Assembly (NCBI RefSeq): GCF_050624435.1
Contig: NC_134546.1
Coordinates: forward strand, 41,371,501 to 41,435,500
DNA: 64,000 nt
From: Tenrec ecaudatus
Lineage: Eukaryota > Chordata > Mammalia > Afrosoricida > Tenrecidae
Direction: 5' to 3'
How positions within the stretch are numbered: position 1 is the first letter of the stretch; each line of letters opens with the position of its first letter. A model generated the notes under the pieces. It was not told where the DNA came from. It searched no databases and saw only the letters and a program-made list of their open reading frames with translations. A program made the position numbers and the translations under genes. Below, one piece after another: positions 1 to 10,945 of the stretch.

Positions 1-261
1 ACATACATGGGGAAAACACATAAAACAGATATGTAGTAGGTAAGTTAATTTTTAGAGAGTAAATTTCCAGGTCACCAGTGCCTGCGCCAGGAGTTCTGAA
101 TCAAATGGAAAAGCCTGGATTACAGTTTTGGGACCCAAGATTATGGGAGTTTTCTGTCTGATACCCCACCCACAGATTTTGTACTTGCCAGCCCCTTACA
201 ATTGCATGATGCAATTCCTCAAAATCCATAACTTTGTGTGTCTACATGCATAGATATGGAA
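1..261. other. no recognised feature
   Basis: Moderately AT-rich intron sequence; I recognise no repeat family or coding signal. Confidence 0.4.
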
Positions 262-378
262 GAGCCCTGCTGGTGTAGTGGTTACTATTTGAGCTACGAT
301 CTGCATGGTTGGCAGTTCCAAACCACCAGCAGCTCTGTGGGAGAAAGACTAGGCTTTCTACTCTGGTTAAACAGTCTC
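262..378 (+). repeat. AfroSINE, 5' half, split by insertion
   Basis: It begins with the AfroSINE head (GAGCCCTG.TGGTGTAGTGGTTA, the tRNA-derived box A/B region) and runs to the middle of the element. The 3' half resumes at 897 after a TGTGTTAG-family LTR-like insertion. The hexamer AGTCTC at 373-378 is repeated at 897-902 and is the likely target-site duplication. Confidence 0.8.
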
Positions 379-896
379 TGTGGGAGTTACATAATCTACT
401 GTCAACTTGCAAAGGGGTGGTGTCTAACCCGTCAATCAGGTCAATAGCCAATGAGGCCTTTGTGTGGTCATGAGATTCTGGAAACTCCTGTCTTCTTCTC
501 TAGAGGTGGGACAGACTCTCTCTACTTTGTCTTCCTGCTGACAAGCCACATGGAGCTAATGGAGCGACACTGATGCAGCCAAAGCCCTGGAGCTGGAGGA
601 GCCACGTGGAGACCCACGCCAACACTGAGATGCTTCCACCACTGCTGGATCCTCAAAAATTTCTACCCAATGGCCTGTGATCTTCCTGCATTCACCATCA
701 TCGCATGGCTGCATGAGTCTAATGAGGAATTTATGGATGAGTCTTGACGTATGGGGTAATATCAGACATATGGACTTGCCCTGGACTGGGCTGGGATGTT
801 TTCTGAATGTACAATTGCTCTTTGATATAAAGTTCTCTATGAAACACACATGTGAGTGTACATGAGTTTTTTTTCTCTAGTGAAAATGGACTTGTT
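379..896. mobile_element. LTR-like element of the TGTGTTAG family, inserted in an AfroSINE
   Basis: About 518 bp beginning TGTGGGAGTTACATAATCT, flanked by AGTCTC on both sides and interrupting one AfroSINE. It shares long blocks with the copies at 6577, 8621, 10316, 26993 and 38190, for example the GGAGCTGGAGGAGCCACGTG and GAGATGCTTCCACC blocks. Relative to those at 6577, 8621, 10316 and 38190 it lies in the opposite orientation. No protein is encoded. It is probably a solo LTR of an ERVL/MaLR-like endogenous retrovirus; the class is inferred from the TG...CA ends and 5-bp duplication seen at 6577. Confidence 0.65.
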
Positions 897-960
897 AGTC
901 TCAGAAGCCCACAGGGGGGCACTATGTGTCAGCATCGACTTGATCGCATTGAGTTTATTT
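897..960 (+). repeat. AfroSINE, 3' half
   Basis: Continues the SINE begun at 262: GTCTCAGAAGCCCACAGGG followed by the RTE-like tail (TGTGTCAGCATCGACTTGAT). Confidence 0.75.
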
Positions 961-969
961 TTATACGTA

Positions 970-1135
970 TATGGGAGTTGTGGTGGCCCAGTGGTTCAAG
1001 CCTCTAACTGAAAGGCTGCCATTCCTACCCACCCAGTGGCACCTAGAGACCATCTATTGCAGATTCCAGCCGAGAATCTGTGAGGGAGTTCTAGGTCTGT
1101 ACTTAGGGTCCCGATGAGTCTAACTGTACTCTACA
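970..1135 (+). repeat. AfroSINE, old and diverged
   Basis: A head-like GGTGGCCCAGTGGTTCAAGC, a diverged middle and a CCGATGAGTCTAACTG tail follow the AfroSINE order. Confidence 0.6.
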
Positions 1136-2546
1136 ACAAAGTTTGAAAATAAAAAAAATATTGGTTCTGTTTCGCTGAGAACCCAAGTTACCTGGGCATT
1201 TCCTGTCTATGGAAAAAGTAGCTGCATGCAATAACACAAGCAGGAGGCTGGCTCCGAAGGCCCCATTGGGTGGAAGCGTGGGATTCCCAACCTACTCTTT
1301 CTTGCTGAGTGAAGTGGGGAGACCCTATTGCAACCTTCTTTTTCTTCGGAGGCGGCGGGTCTTGCTCTTGTGTTCACCTCACCAAACAGCCCCCAATGCA
1401 GAGACATGTTTAGAAATTTCATTTCAGATAAGTGTTTCCATCTCTAGGAGATGAAACAACTGAGAGGAAGCAATCCAACCCTAGCCCTCTGATTTCCTTC
1501 CTGAAAACTGGCGGGTTACCAAGCACATTGCTCAACACTCCCTCCACCTTATTTAGCAGGGGACCCGAGGAAACAGTGACATTGGTGGGGGTTGTGGGCC
1601 TGGAAAAGAAATCTCCTTGTGATGACATGTTTGCTTCCTGTATTTCTTCTGGAACCCTACCCCCACCCCCCCGGCTTACTGATTAAAAACACAGTTTTAT
1701 TGCACTCTGCACTGCCAAGCCAATAAATTTCCAGAAGAGAAAGCTGTATTCTACTGTACCCCATGCAACATCAATAAAACTGACAGCCAAATTCTGATTC
1801 CAGAATCTTTATTGCTGGGACTAATGCAGTGTCGAACATATTTTGGAGAGTGTTTACATAAAAGCTGCAGCCCAACCCTTCGGAACTGTTTATTCATGCC
1901 AATGGAGCCTGCAGCGGAGCCCCCAGGGCAGGCATCCTCTTCCTCCAGTTGGCGGGGAGGTGGGTGCGCGCGCACAGGATGGCTCCCAGAAGAGCAGTGC
2001 AGCTCAGGTTTTGCCGGGAGGTTGTCTGAGGGCTTGATTGATGCCACGTTGAGGGATGGGCAGCAAAGGTTGGACGGAAGTGAGAGGAGCTGTACATCAT
2101 GCACTGGCAGTCCCTAGTGACCGCAGAGCAGCCCCGGTGCAAGATGAAATTGTGCAGAGTGGATGCTGAGGCTGCCGAGCAGGAAAGGCAGCTGCGAGGA
2201 GAGTAACAATAGAGTCCCCACCTGAAAGAGCCACTGAGCAGACAGCAGGTGACTCTGGGGGATGCGGCTCAGATGAGAAAGAGGATGGGGAGCGAGGTGG
2301 GCGAGGCAGGTGCACCTTGTTTTACAGAACAGATGTACTCCCAGGAGCAACGTGGAGAATGGAATTCTGTGCTTCCAAATTCCCGTTTTCACTGACACAT
2401 GCTTCCATTTCAGTAACGTGATGCCTTCATTTCTGGTTTATCTTCCGTTGGCAGTTGGTTCTAAGCATCTCAGTGTCTGTCTCCCCTATTTAAACTGATC
2501 GGCCATGTGCCATGAGCTGTTAATAACCACTGAAATGTTCTGCAAA
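1136..2546. other. intron sequence without a recognised gene
   Basis: Mixed composition. The minus strand has two AATAAA motifs (near 1704 and 1780), but no A-run and no coding frame I recognise, so I do not call a retrocopy. Open frames of 80-117 codons on both strands overlap each other and look like chance. Confidence 0.4.
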
Positions 2547-2743
2547 GGAGGCCTGGTGGCACAGTGGTGATGCATTTAGCTATGAGCCTCAACGTCAGCA
2601 GTTTGATAGCACCAGCCGCTCCATGGGAGAACACCAGGGCTTTCTACTCCCATAGAGAGTTACAGTCTCAGAAATCCACAGGGACAGTTCTACCTTACCC
2701 GCCTGCGCCACTATGAGTTGGCATCAACTCGATGGCAGTGAGC
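2547..2743 (+). repeat. AfroSINE, nearly complete
   Basis: Head GAGGCCTGGTGGCACAGTGG, central CCAGCCGCTCCATGGGAGAA and tail GAGTTGGCATCAACTCGATG are all present in order. Confidence 0.85.
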
Positions 2744-2950
2744 TTCATGTACTGAAGATGCCTGTGTGGTTCTTTCTGCTGCTGTATCCTTCCCAGAAAA
2801 ATTCCCACACTCCTAGTTAAGGGAGCCTATACAATGATTTTCTTCACAACATTGTTGAGTAAAATGTGGATGGTGCACAGCACACCAGCAGTTGGAAGGA
2901 TCAGTTAGAAGCCACACCAAGCAGGATGTGTGGATCTTAGAATCATGGGG

Positions 2951-2970
2951 TGTGTGTGTGTGTGTGTGTG
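2951..2970. repeat. (TG)n microsatellite
   Basis: Ten uninterrupted TG units. Confidence 0.95.
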
Positions 2971-3611
2971 AAGTAGAGATGGATTATATTAGACCCAACA
3001 CAGTACTATTTGTAAATGTAAAACCACCATTTCGTACAGTCACCATTTGAAGACAAGAGATCAAAGCATACGAACACATTATGAGAGTCGTCTGTGAGAA
3101 GGACAGAACTAGGCAAAGGGCAGAGAGGGAAAAGAGGGTCTTTAAATGGACGGATAACGATGAAGTTCCTTGAAGAAAGTGTGATCCACAAAATAGAAAA
3201 TGTGTGCTGAGTTGAGGTTGATGCGCTGAGTTCATTCTGTCCTCCTCATTGTTTTTGAAGTTAGGTTTACATGCATTCCAAGGATTTTGTGAACTTTTAG
3301 AACTCTGGTGGAATGTGTTGGCTAATGTCATTGGACGTAGAGCAGAAACTAAAATGGACTGGGGGGAAGGGGTTGAAGGCCAGGAGAGTCCCGCCGCTGT
3401 CCAGGGCCACAAAAAGAACAAGAGTGGCACGTCAAGTGCAATACCGCAGAGGCCTGCCTGTGCTGCAGAACCAGGAATGCTGCTCCACAGGAGGAAGACC
3501 TTCCTTGAGGCGTCTCTTGGGTCCTTGGAAAGGGGAGGAAATGCCTGTGGAGCCATGTAGCTGATTACATTCTTTACATTTCTCAGTCCCCTTTTTGATT
3601 TGTTCTTCTTT
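2971..3611. other. intron sequence without a recognised gene
   Basis: A 212-codon minus-strand frame spans 3622-2984, but its first residues come from the A-rich end of the neighbouring L1 and the remainder matches no family I know. It is treated as a chance frame. Confidence 0.45.
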
Positions 3612-5075
3612 AAAAAAATCATTTTATTGGTTTTTTACAGCTCTTATGACATTCCATGCATTAATTGTATCAAACATATTTGTACATATGTTACTGTCAT
3701 TTTCTAAACATTGCCTTTCTATTTGAGCCCTTGGTATCAGCTCCTCCTCCCCTCATAACCCATTGAGAAATTATAAATTATTATTGTTTTCATATCTTCC
3801 ACTGACTGCTGTTTCCCTTCACCCATATTTCTGTTGTTCATCCCCCTGCTGGGGCAAGAGGGTTTATCCATTGATTGTTGTGATTGGTTCCCCCTTCCAT
3901 CCCTCCTCCCCTCACCTTACTGTTTCTCTCCTGGTATTGCTACTTCCATTTCTGTTCAGGAGGGGTTTATCTGACCTAGATTCCATATATCATGAGCTCT
4001 TATCTGTACCAGTGCACATGCTCCTGTTTAGCCAGACTGAAAGGCAGGACTGGGGTCATGATAGTGGGGGGTGAAGAAGCCTCAAAGAACCAGAGGAATA
4101 TTGTGTGTTTCATTGGTGCTCTACTGTGCCCTAGTTGACTCATCCCTTCCTTGTGACCTTTCTGTGAGGGATGTCCTATTGTCTATAGGGTCTCTGCTCT
4201 GACCCCCCTCATTCTTGGGTCTTCTGGTACCTGTCACCTGATTCCGTCGACACCTCATGATCCCACAGGCTGGTGTGCTTCTTTCATGTGGGCTTGTTGC
4301 TTCTCTGTTAGATGGTCACTTGCTTAAATTCAAGCCTTTAATACCCCTGACACTGTATCTTTTGGTAGACAAGCACCATCAGCTTTCTTCACCACATTTG
4401 CTTATACACCAATTTTGTCTTGAGTGGTTGTGTTGGGAAGGTGAGCATCACAGAATGCCAGGTTATTAGAACAAAGTGGTCTTGCGTTGAAGGAGGGTTT
4501 GAGCAGAGGCCCAAAGGCTCTTCACTTCCTCAATGCATTGCCATATAAATATATGTACATAGGCCAACACCTCTATTTTTATGAATTACTATATTTACAT
4601 AAGTGCATACTTATGTTTATACCTCTATCTATAGCTTTGCTTACTAGGTCTTTCCTCTGTTTCCTTTCACCTTCCTCCTGCCCCACCATCATGCTCACCC
4701 CTCTTCTGCTTCTTAATCTTTCCTCTCAGCTAGATTGCTGTTGCTCCAACACCCCCAGAATCTCTATCTCCTCCTTGTTGTTGCTTTTAATTCCCTATTG
4801 TTCCCCTGTCTATGGTGTTGTCTACTGATTGTTACCCTCCCCTCAGACTCGCTGGTTCCCCCCCACCCATGTCGTTCTGGAACCATTGGCCCTGTTGCTT
4901 TCTCCTTGGGCTTGTTTACCATTCCTATCTTATATTGATAGGCAAAACAACAATAACAGAGAGAAAACAAAAAGAAAACAAAAGTTTGAATAAAAAGAAA
5001 CAAGAAAAAAAACCTAGCACCACCCCCCTCAAAAAAAAAAAGCATACACAATTCCAGGTCTCACAGTCCATTTTT
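3612..5075 (-). mobile_element. L1 3'-end copy, 5'-truncated
   Basis: On the plus strand it opens with the inverted 3' end (AAAATCATTTTATTGG, containing the complement of AATAAA). It then carries the L1-style pyrimidine tract (complement of a G-rich polypurine tract) and a unique region ending in an A-rich block at 4944-5041. The same order is seen at 33147, 39616 and 62075. There is no reverse transcriptase frame. I read it as the long 3' UTR of a tenrec L1 family; family rank is inferred from the polypurine tract, 3' anchoring and TSDs of other copies. Confidence 0.75.
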
Positions 5076-5697
5076 AAGCCTTGATTTTTAAATGCATGGA
5101 TGGTGGTCCAGCTCCACCCAGTCCAAGTGCCTTTGCAGAAATGACGAAACAGCCACAGATTGGGCGACAAAGGCAGCCTTAGTTGATAGGAGCTCTGGAG
5201 GCTTCATCTCCACTGAAATCCTGTCTGCAGACTCTCTTCCCACTTAGCTCTGGGTTGAAGTTAGAAGCAGACTCAACCCCCTTCGAGGAACATTACATCT
5301 GTCTCCTTAGCTCTGGGACCTTGTGGTTGGTCATGACTTACATGTGTCTGCTCACCATTGTTTAGCCCGAGTCCAACATTTGCAAGGCAGTAGTGTCTTG
5401 AATGACACTTGCTATCCCATGCAATTGACCTGGTTCCATAGGAGCATGCTATAGTGGGAAGCCAAAATCCTCCTCCAGGACTAAGACGCTCATTCCCCAG
5501 TTGTTGGGAGAGTGGGCAGCTGAAGTTCTCAACGGAGTTGCTCTCCTGGAATTACCCTCAGCCTGAAATTGCCACTTCATCCAAGATTATGCCTCCTCCG
5601 CTGGACAGTCTGCATCCAGGGAAGGCTCAATGCATAGCATACAGGCCCCTGACCTTATCGTACGATTAAACAGAAAGACTACCGACCTTCAGAGGTC
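5076..5697. other. unassigned, possibly older L1 3' UTR
   Basis: It lies between two L1 3'-end copies; no coding signal seen. It may be further internal sequence of the element to its left. Confidence 0.35.
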
Positions 5698-5822
5698 ATT
5701 AAAAAATCATTTTATTAAGGGCTCATACAACTCTTATCACAATGCATACATACGTCAATTGTGTAAAGCATACTTGTACATTCGTTGCCCTTATCATTAT
5801 CAAAACATTTGCTCTTTTCATC
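5698..5822 (-). mobile_element. L1 3' end, short 5'-truncated copy
   Basis: Inverted 3' end TCATTTTATTAAGGGCTCAT, then the TTGTGTAAAGCA and ACATTTGCTCTT blocks shared with other copies. Confidence 0.85.
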
Positions 5823-6395
5823 AACTCTTACCAGGGTCCCAACTAACTCCAATGGCCATGGCTGTGCTCTATGTCTCAGATCCCCCAAACGGAGGCATTT
5901 ACAGGTACACTATTTGGATTCAGGTAAACACAGTTCTGGAAGGAGAAAATGTCACGTTATCATGCCCTCCCGCTCTCAGCGTTTTCTAATGTCTCCTAGA
6001 TACTCAAGGAATATTTCTTTTCCTTTGCATTTAATTATGCAGATGACCTTGAAAGGAGTCAGTTTTCCCATTGCACTGGCTCATTAACAAACTCTCATGC
6101 TAATGCTCCTTGGAGACCTTCAGAACGCCCCCCCCCAAGTGCTTTTTGTCCACCTCCTCCCCCAAATGCAAGGTTTTAAAACACTTGTTACAAACCTATC
6201 AATTGGATTAGGAGATATTTGCATTGCTATTTCCCCCACCTTCTTGTTCTACAGAAGGATTCACTGCAGGGCTCCTTTAAATAACAAAGTCCCCTGCTGG
6301 GTGAATGGGAAATCCAGTTCAATTGACATATACTCTCTCTTTCTCTTATTAGCAAAATCTAACAGCCAGTTCTGTACAGTCCTTTCCAACTTAAA
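5823..6395. other. no recognised feature
   Basis: Unique-looking intron sequence with no repeat I can name and no convincing frame. Confidence 0.4.
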
Positions 6396-6396
6396 A

Positions 6397-6530
6397 CCAC
6401 CCTATGCGCATCTGGGTGCAACTGCCTCATAGGGTGATTTTGGGGGGAAGAAGATCAGCAGGCTTTTTTGCCAAGGTGTCTCTGGCTATATTTGAAGCAC
6501 TCACTACTGGGTTAGCAGCCATTTCCCCAC
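6397..6530 (-). repeat. AfroSINE fragment, diverged
   Basis: Inverted AfroSINE blocks: GCAACTGCCTCATAGGGT in the middle and GGGTTAGCAGCC near the head. Confidence 0.5.
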
Positions 6531-6576
6531 CTGGAGACGCCTCTCCTGCTTTCTTTCTACTGCCTGAATGGACCAT

Positions 6577-7194
6577 TGTGTTAGACAGGGTTCTCTAGAG
6601 AGATAAAACTAGGTTGCTGATAATTATATATATATATATATATATATACATATACACATACACATGTACATACATATACATGTATAAAGATAGATATATA
6701 ACACAAGAAATGAGCAGTTAAATTATAAACAGATAGATATGTAATATAAGAAATGAACAGTTAAATTATAAAGCAGTACAAATGGTTCAGTGTGACTCAC
6801 TCCCGTGAGAGAGTTGTGAGACACTGGCAGTCCTACAAGTCTTGGGGGCCTTCCGGTAATCTTCTGTAGAGAGAGAGAGCTAGGCTATCCCAGCACAGGC
6901 AGCAAATGGCAAGGCAGGTCACCAACTGTCAGTCCTCAGCTCTGGAGATGTAAATTTCATTTGAATGGTCTTAAAGAGACCTCAACTTACAGCGACACAG
7001 TCCACAGGCTCGGCATCCCATAGGCAGTGTGCCCTTTAAATCGAGGCACAAAACAAGCAAAGCAGTTGTACACTGGTCTGATGATTAAAGAGCGAGAGAC
7101 AAGAAAGGTGAGGCTCACCGAGCCACTTATCTCTCCGCCCTTCAATGAATCCCACTTGTGTTTATCGGCCAGGCTGGCACAATAAACTATCTCA
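6577..7194. mobile_element. solo LTR, TGTGTTAG family, with 5-bp TSD
   Basis: A 618-bp unit beginning TGTGTTAGACAGGG and ending AATAAACTATCTCA, thus TG...CA. It is flanked exactly by ACCAT at 6572-6576 and 7195-7199. A 5-bp duplication and TG...CA ends are what ERVL-class LTRs leave. No internal retroviral genes are present, as expected for a solo LTR. It carries a (TA)n tract at 6628-6649 and A/T-rich tandem blocks. Confidence 0.75.
6628..6649. repeat. (TA)n microsatellite
   Basis: About 11 TA units inside the LTR at 6577. Confidence 0.9.
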
Positions 7195-7280
7195 ACCATT
7201 ATTATTTATATGTAATTTTATGTACTTGGTTCTTGTGGCTGGGACTATAAATGACAAAATATGCACCAATTCAACAGTTT

Positions 7281-7306
7281 CTACTTGTGCTATCTACTTG
7301 TGCTAT
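7281..7306. repeat. 13-bp tandem duplication
   Basis: CTACTTGTGCTAT occurs twice head to tail, just left of a hairpin. Confidence 0.85.
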
Positions 7307-7309
7307 CTC

Positions 7310-7363
7310 AAAGGATGTAATGAGTATGAGAGAGATACTCAGTTTCCACTCATTACATCCTTT
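7310..7363. repeat. perfect 16-bp inverted repeat (hairpin)
   Basis: Arms AAAGGATGTAATGAGT (7310-7325) and ACTCATTACATCCTTT (7348-7363) are exact reverse complements with a 22-nt spacer. A second small inverted repeat (GAGTAT/ATACTC) overlaps the first arm and lies partly in the loop. No function is implied by the sequence alone. Confidence 0.85.
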
Positions 7364-7441
7364 TAATTGTAAAGCCATCTCCCTCTCCTTTTCTTAATAT
7401 CACCTCTTAATATCAAGTGACTGCCCCTTAGGGTACCTGGT

Positions 7442-7623
7442 GGAGCCCTGGTGGTGGAGTGGTTACACACTGGGCTTCAATCCGTGAAGTCTGCAATTCG
7501 AAGCCACCAGCTGCGCTTTCTAATCCCGTAAACAGTGATGATCTTGGAAACTCACAGGGGCCGTTCTACCCTGTTCTGTGAGTCAGCGTTGACTCCATGG
7601 CAGTGAGTTTGGTTCTGTTTTGG
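7442..7623 (+). repeat. AfroSINE
   Basis: Head GGAGCCCTGGTGGTGGAGTG, tail GAGTCAGCGTTGACTCCATG, followed at once by a second copy. Confidence 0.85.
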
Positions 7624-7625
7624 TG

Positions 7626-7800
7626 TCAGGAGCCCTGGTTGTGCTACTAGGTAACACAGGAACGCTAACCACAAGCCTGGTGATTCAACCCTGCCTCTGG
7701 AAGAAGATGAAACAGTCCAATCCCATACAGATGGATAGACTCAGGAATCCTATATAGGGTGGGTATGAGTCAGAATTGGATTGATGGCAGTGGGTTTGGG
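7626..7800 (+). repeat. AfroSINE, tandem to the preceding copy
   Basis: Head GGAGCCCTGGTTGTGCTACT, tail GAGTCAGAATTGGATTGATG. It starts in the 3' tail of its neighbour, which fits insertion into the AT-rich tail. Confidence 0.8.
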
Positions 7801-8149
7801 TGAAGTTCCTATCTCATCTTTCAAGTTGCTGCTGTCAGTTTGATCCCATATAGAGAATTCTTCAAAGATCATCCTGCTTAAGGCAGACATGTCTTACTAT
7901 TAAGCTACACTATTTGGTTTTAAGGAGACTTTGCGGGGATAGTTTGGATTAAGGTTTAAAGATAACCTCAGGAAAAATTTCCAGGATTCACCTAACTTTC
8001 ATAGCTCTAGGAAGTCTAGAGTTCATGGTAATTAGACATTCTGTCCTGAATGCTCCTACTTATGAGCAGGATACTTCTATCTATCAAGACTTTTTGATCA
8101 AAATGTATAGTAATGGTACCAGGCACCGTCCAAATTCTTCTTGTCTCAT
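7801..8149. other. no recognised feature
   Basis: Intron sequence with no gene or family recognised. Confidence 0.4.
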
Positions 8150-8345
8150 GATAAAGCAGGCGATTGATTGATCAAAGAGGCAATTAGCCACACAGTCCAT
8201 ATTCTAGTGTCCTTGACACTCTTCTTTTCTCTGTTGTTCCAGAAACTAATTGTTATGCCTTGGGTGGCCACTTGCAAGCTTTTAAGACCCAGGGACTATG
8301 CACCCACCAAATTAGGAGGCAGGCCATAGGCACATACCATGTTAT
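8150..8345 (-). mobile_element. old L1 3'-UTR fragment
   Basis: Contains the CACTTGCAAGCTTTTAAGACCC block that also occurs in the inverted younger L1 copies (compare 33890-33920), but is much more diverged. Confidence 0.55.
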
Positions 8346-8349
8346 TTAA

Positions 8350-8551
8350 AAAAAGCAAGTGCCTCACTGCACAGAGTAGATTCCAACTCCTCGAGCCCCT
8401 ATAGGGCAGGGTAGGACCGCCGATGGGAGTTTCCAAGACTAACTCTTTATGGAAGTAGAAAGCCTCATCTTTCTCTTATGGAATCACTGGTGGCTTCGAA
8501 CTGTTGACCTTGAAGTCAGCAGCCCAACACATAGCCACTACACCACCAGGG
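8350..8551 (-). repeat. AfroSINE
   Basis: Inverted head at the right end (CACTACACCACCAGGGG) and inverted tail at the left. Confidence 0.85.
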
Positions 8552-8620
8552 GTTGGAATGTGTCAGTGATTCCCTTTTGAAGACAGGTATTACAAAAAGC
8601 AAAAGACAATGGTGGCTTTT

Positions 8621-9135
8621 TGTGTTAGTCTGGGTACTTTAGAGAAACAAATCCACAGAAAAACATGTATAAGAGAGTTTTATATAAAGGGTAAGCACAC
8701 ATCAAGAAAACATCACAATCCAGTGCTGCTCAAGCCCACAAGTCCAACATTAGCCCATATGTCCGACACCAATCCACAAAGACCCTCTCCATCTCACAAA
8801 ACACATGCAGTGATGCTGACTGCAGGAGGAAAGTCGAATTAGTGAAAGTGTAAGCATCTCAGCACTGGCAGTGGTTGCCACCCTGCTGCTCCAGCACCTA
8901 CGGCTGCATCGGGGTAGGTCCATGTGGCTTCTCCTCGGGGATATCTTGCAGGAAGTGAGCCTTGCCAGCTGAAGCAGGGAACTGGCTAAGGCAGCTGCAC
9001 CTGGTCTGACCTTCACAAAGCAAGAGACCCAAGAACTAGAAAGGTGAGGCTCACCAAGCCATTTATCCCTCCGCCCTTCAATTTACCCCACATGTGTTTA
9101 TCAGCCAGGTCGGCACAATAAACTAACTACCTCAA
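8621..9135. mobile_element. LTR-like element, TGTGTTAG family
   Basis: Begins TGTGTTAGTCTGGGTA and ends CACAATAAACTAACTACCTCA, like the copy at 6577. I found no clean duplication at the ends. Non-coding. Confidence 0.7.
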
Positions 9136-9954
9136 TTCTCTACCTTCATTTGGTTTAAGGGCTTGACATGCAGTAAGGGTTTCCTGGCAAAACCACCTTC
9201 TGAGGCCCATAGGCTGAGTACACCACAGACAAAGGAGAGCAAGGGGGAGAAATCCATCCCGGATCTGGAAAACCCAAGGCCTTGGTAGGATCTCTTGTGA
9301 TGTTGTTTTTACCTTTTCTCCTACACAGCACATGGCAGAAGGGAAATATGTTAATTCATTGGCCTCTCGTTTAAAAAGCCATCTCTCTTTGGGATTTAAG
9401 AAAGCCACAAACATACATCCGTCTTTCACAGACAATTAGTTTCCTGTTAGAGTTACAGAGCCTTAATTTTGAAACACTACAAAGGCCGAGGGAGTGAGAA
9501 AGACATAAGATACAGTTAGAGCATTTTGGCCTACCCAGCTTGTTGATATGGAAGGGAAATCACTTTAATGATCCAGTATTTGTTGTATAAGACCTCATTC
9601 CATCGTTAACAGTGACAACGCATTTCTGTGTCCTTTTTCTTTGTTTCGTTCAAAGCTTCTCAGTAATTACAATAAATGTACTTTCATCTTGGTGTGAGAA
9701 AAAAATGGCTTTCCCCTGTTCAAATGATTTTTAAATCTTCACCCCTTCAAATGCCTAGGTTTAAGCAGTAGCTTCCTTGCAGGGGATGTCTTCATTGATT
9801 TGCTTCCCGTTGTGTCCAGCATTTACATCGAAGGAGCAGCGCCTTTATTGTTAAGTGAAACATAAAGTCAGTAGTCAATGTAGAGAGATACTGGATAGAT
9901 CTAGTTTATATCGGAACTTGATAGAAACAAGGGTTTGAAACTCTTGTGAAAATG
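9136..9954. other. no recognised gene
   Basis: Intron sequence. A 102-codon minus-strand frame at 9435-9127 resembles nothing I know. Confidence 0.4.
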
Positions 9955-10130
9955 CATCCAGGTGCTTTTTGTTGTTTCTTGGTGAAAATTTACATAACAC
10001 AATACATGGCATCTCAATCATTTCTGCACATACAATTCTGTAACATTGTTTACTTTCCACAAGTTTACAACTGCTCTCCCTATCCTTTTCCAAATCACTC
10101 CATCACCATGAACATACTCTCCCTGCCTCC
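9955..10130 (-). mobile_element. old L1 3'-UTR fragment
   Basis: Inverted L1M-type 3' sequence (TACATAACACAATACATGGC ... CACAAGTTTACAAC ... CTCCATCACC). Confidence 0.5.
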
Positions 10131-10315
10131 AAATCTCTCTGGGAAGAAGTATGGTCAGAGTGCTCCTTGGAGGCAAGGATGGTGAGACTTTGTCTTATAC
10201 ACTTTGGACATGTCTGGAGAGACCAGCCCCTGGAAAAGAGCAGCATGCTTGGTAAAATAGAGGGCACCAAAAAAGAGGAAGGCCCTCAATGAGATGAATT
10301 GACACAGTGGCAGCG
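10131..10315 (+). mobile_element. RTE LINE 3' fragment, interrupted
   Basis: Carries the C-terminal coding blocks of the RTE family in plus orientation: CACTTTGGACATGTCTGGAG, GAGGAAGGCCCTCAATGAGA and GACACAGTGGC. It is broken by an LTR-like element and resumes at 10909. Confidence 0.8.
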
Positions 10316-10908
10316 TGTTAGTCTGGGTAGACTAGAGACACAAATTCAGACACTCACTTGTGTATAAGAAAAAGGTTTATATACAAGAGCAATTGAATTT
10401 GAGAAAATCTCCCAGCCCAGTCCAGATCAAGTCCATAAGTCCAATATTAGTCCATATGTCCAATACCAAACTATAAAGTCCTCTTCAGACTCACAAAATA
10501 CATGCAATGATGCCAAATGCAGGAGGATCACAGGCCAGTGGGTTGGAAGTTTTGTGGATCCAGTGGCGTTGTAAACATCTCAGTGCTGGCAGGGGTCTCT
10601 ACGTGGCCTCTCTGGCTCCAGAGGTCTGGTTGCATCAGAGTAGGTCCATGTGGCTTCTCCAGCTCCCAGGGTGTAGCACCACGTGTCTTGTCAGTAAAGC
10701 ATCTCCAAGGGAGTGAGTCTTGTCAGCAGAGAATCTCTCCCGCCTTCAAGGAGCAACCCTCCCCCCAGGATTTCCCAGAATCCTCAGGAGAAGGCCACGT
10801 CCACACAGAGGCCTCATTGGCTGTGCTCCGATTGACAGACTAGACTCCGCCCCTTCACTCTTAATCCTCTCAAATTCCTAATTGACACCAGATTATGCAA
10901 CCAACACA
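10316..10908. mobile_element. LTR-like element, TGTGTTAG family, inserted in an RTE
   Basis: Starts TGTTAGTCTGGGTAGACTAG and ends GATTATGCAACCAACACA. The interrupted RTE motif is split here: GTGGCAGCG on the left and GGCCGCAAC on the right, consistent with a short duplication of GGC-GC. Confidence 0.75.
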
Positions 10909-10945
10909 GGCCGCAACAATGCGCTCAGGCATAGCTCAATCCCAC
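10909..10945 (+). mobile_element. RTE LINE, remainder after LTR insertion
   Basis: GCCGCAACAATGCGCTCAGG continues the RTE GCTGCAACAATGGGCTCA block. Confidence 0.6.

Noticed and set aside
1687..2142. Possible minus-strand 3' UTR or retrocopy with two AATAAA motifs
   Set aside because: No A-tail, no target duplication and no parental gene recognised.
2984..3622. 212-codon minus-strand open frame
   Set aside because: Its start lies in the L1 A-tail junction, it has no recognisable domain and no splice or promoter context.
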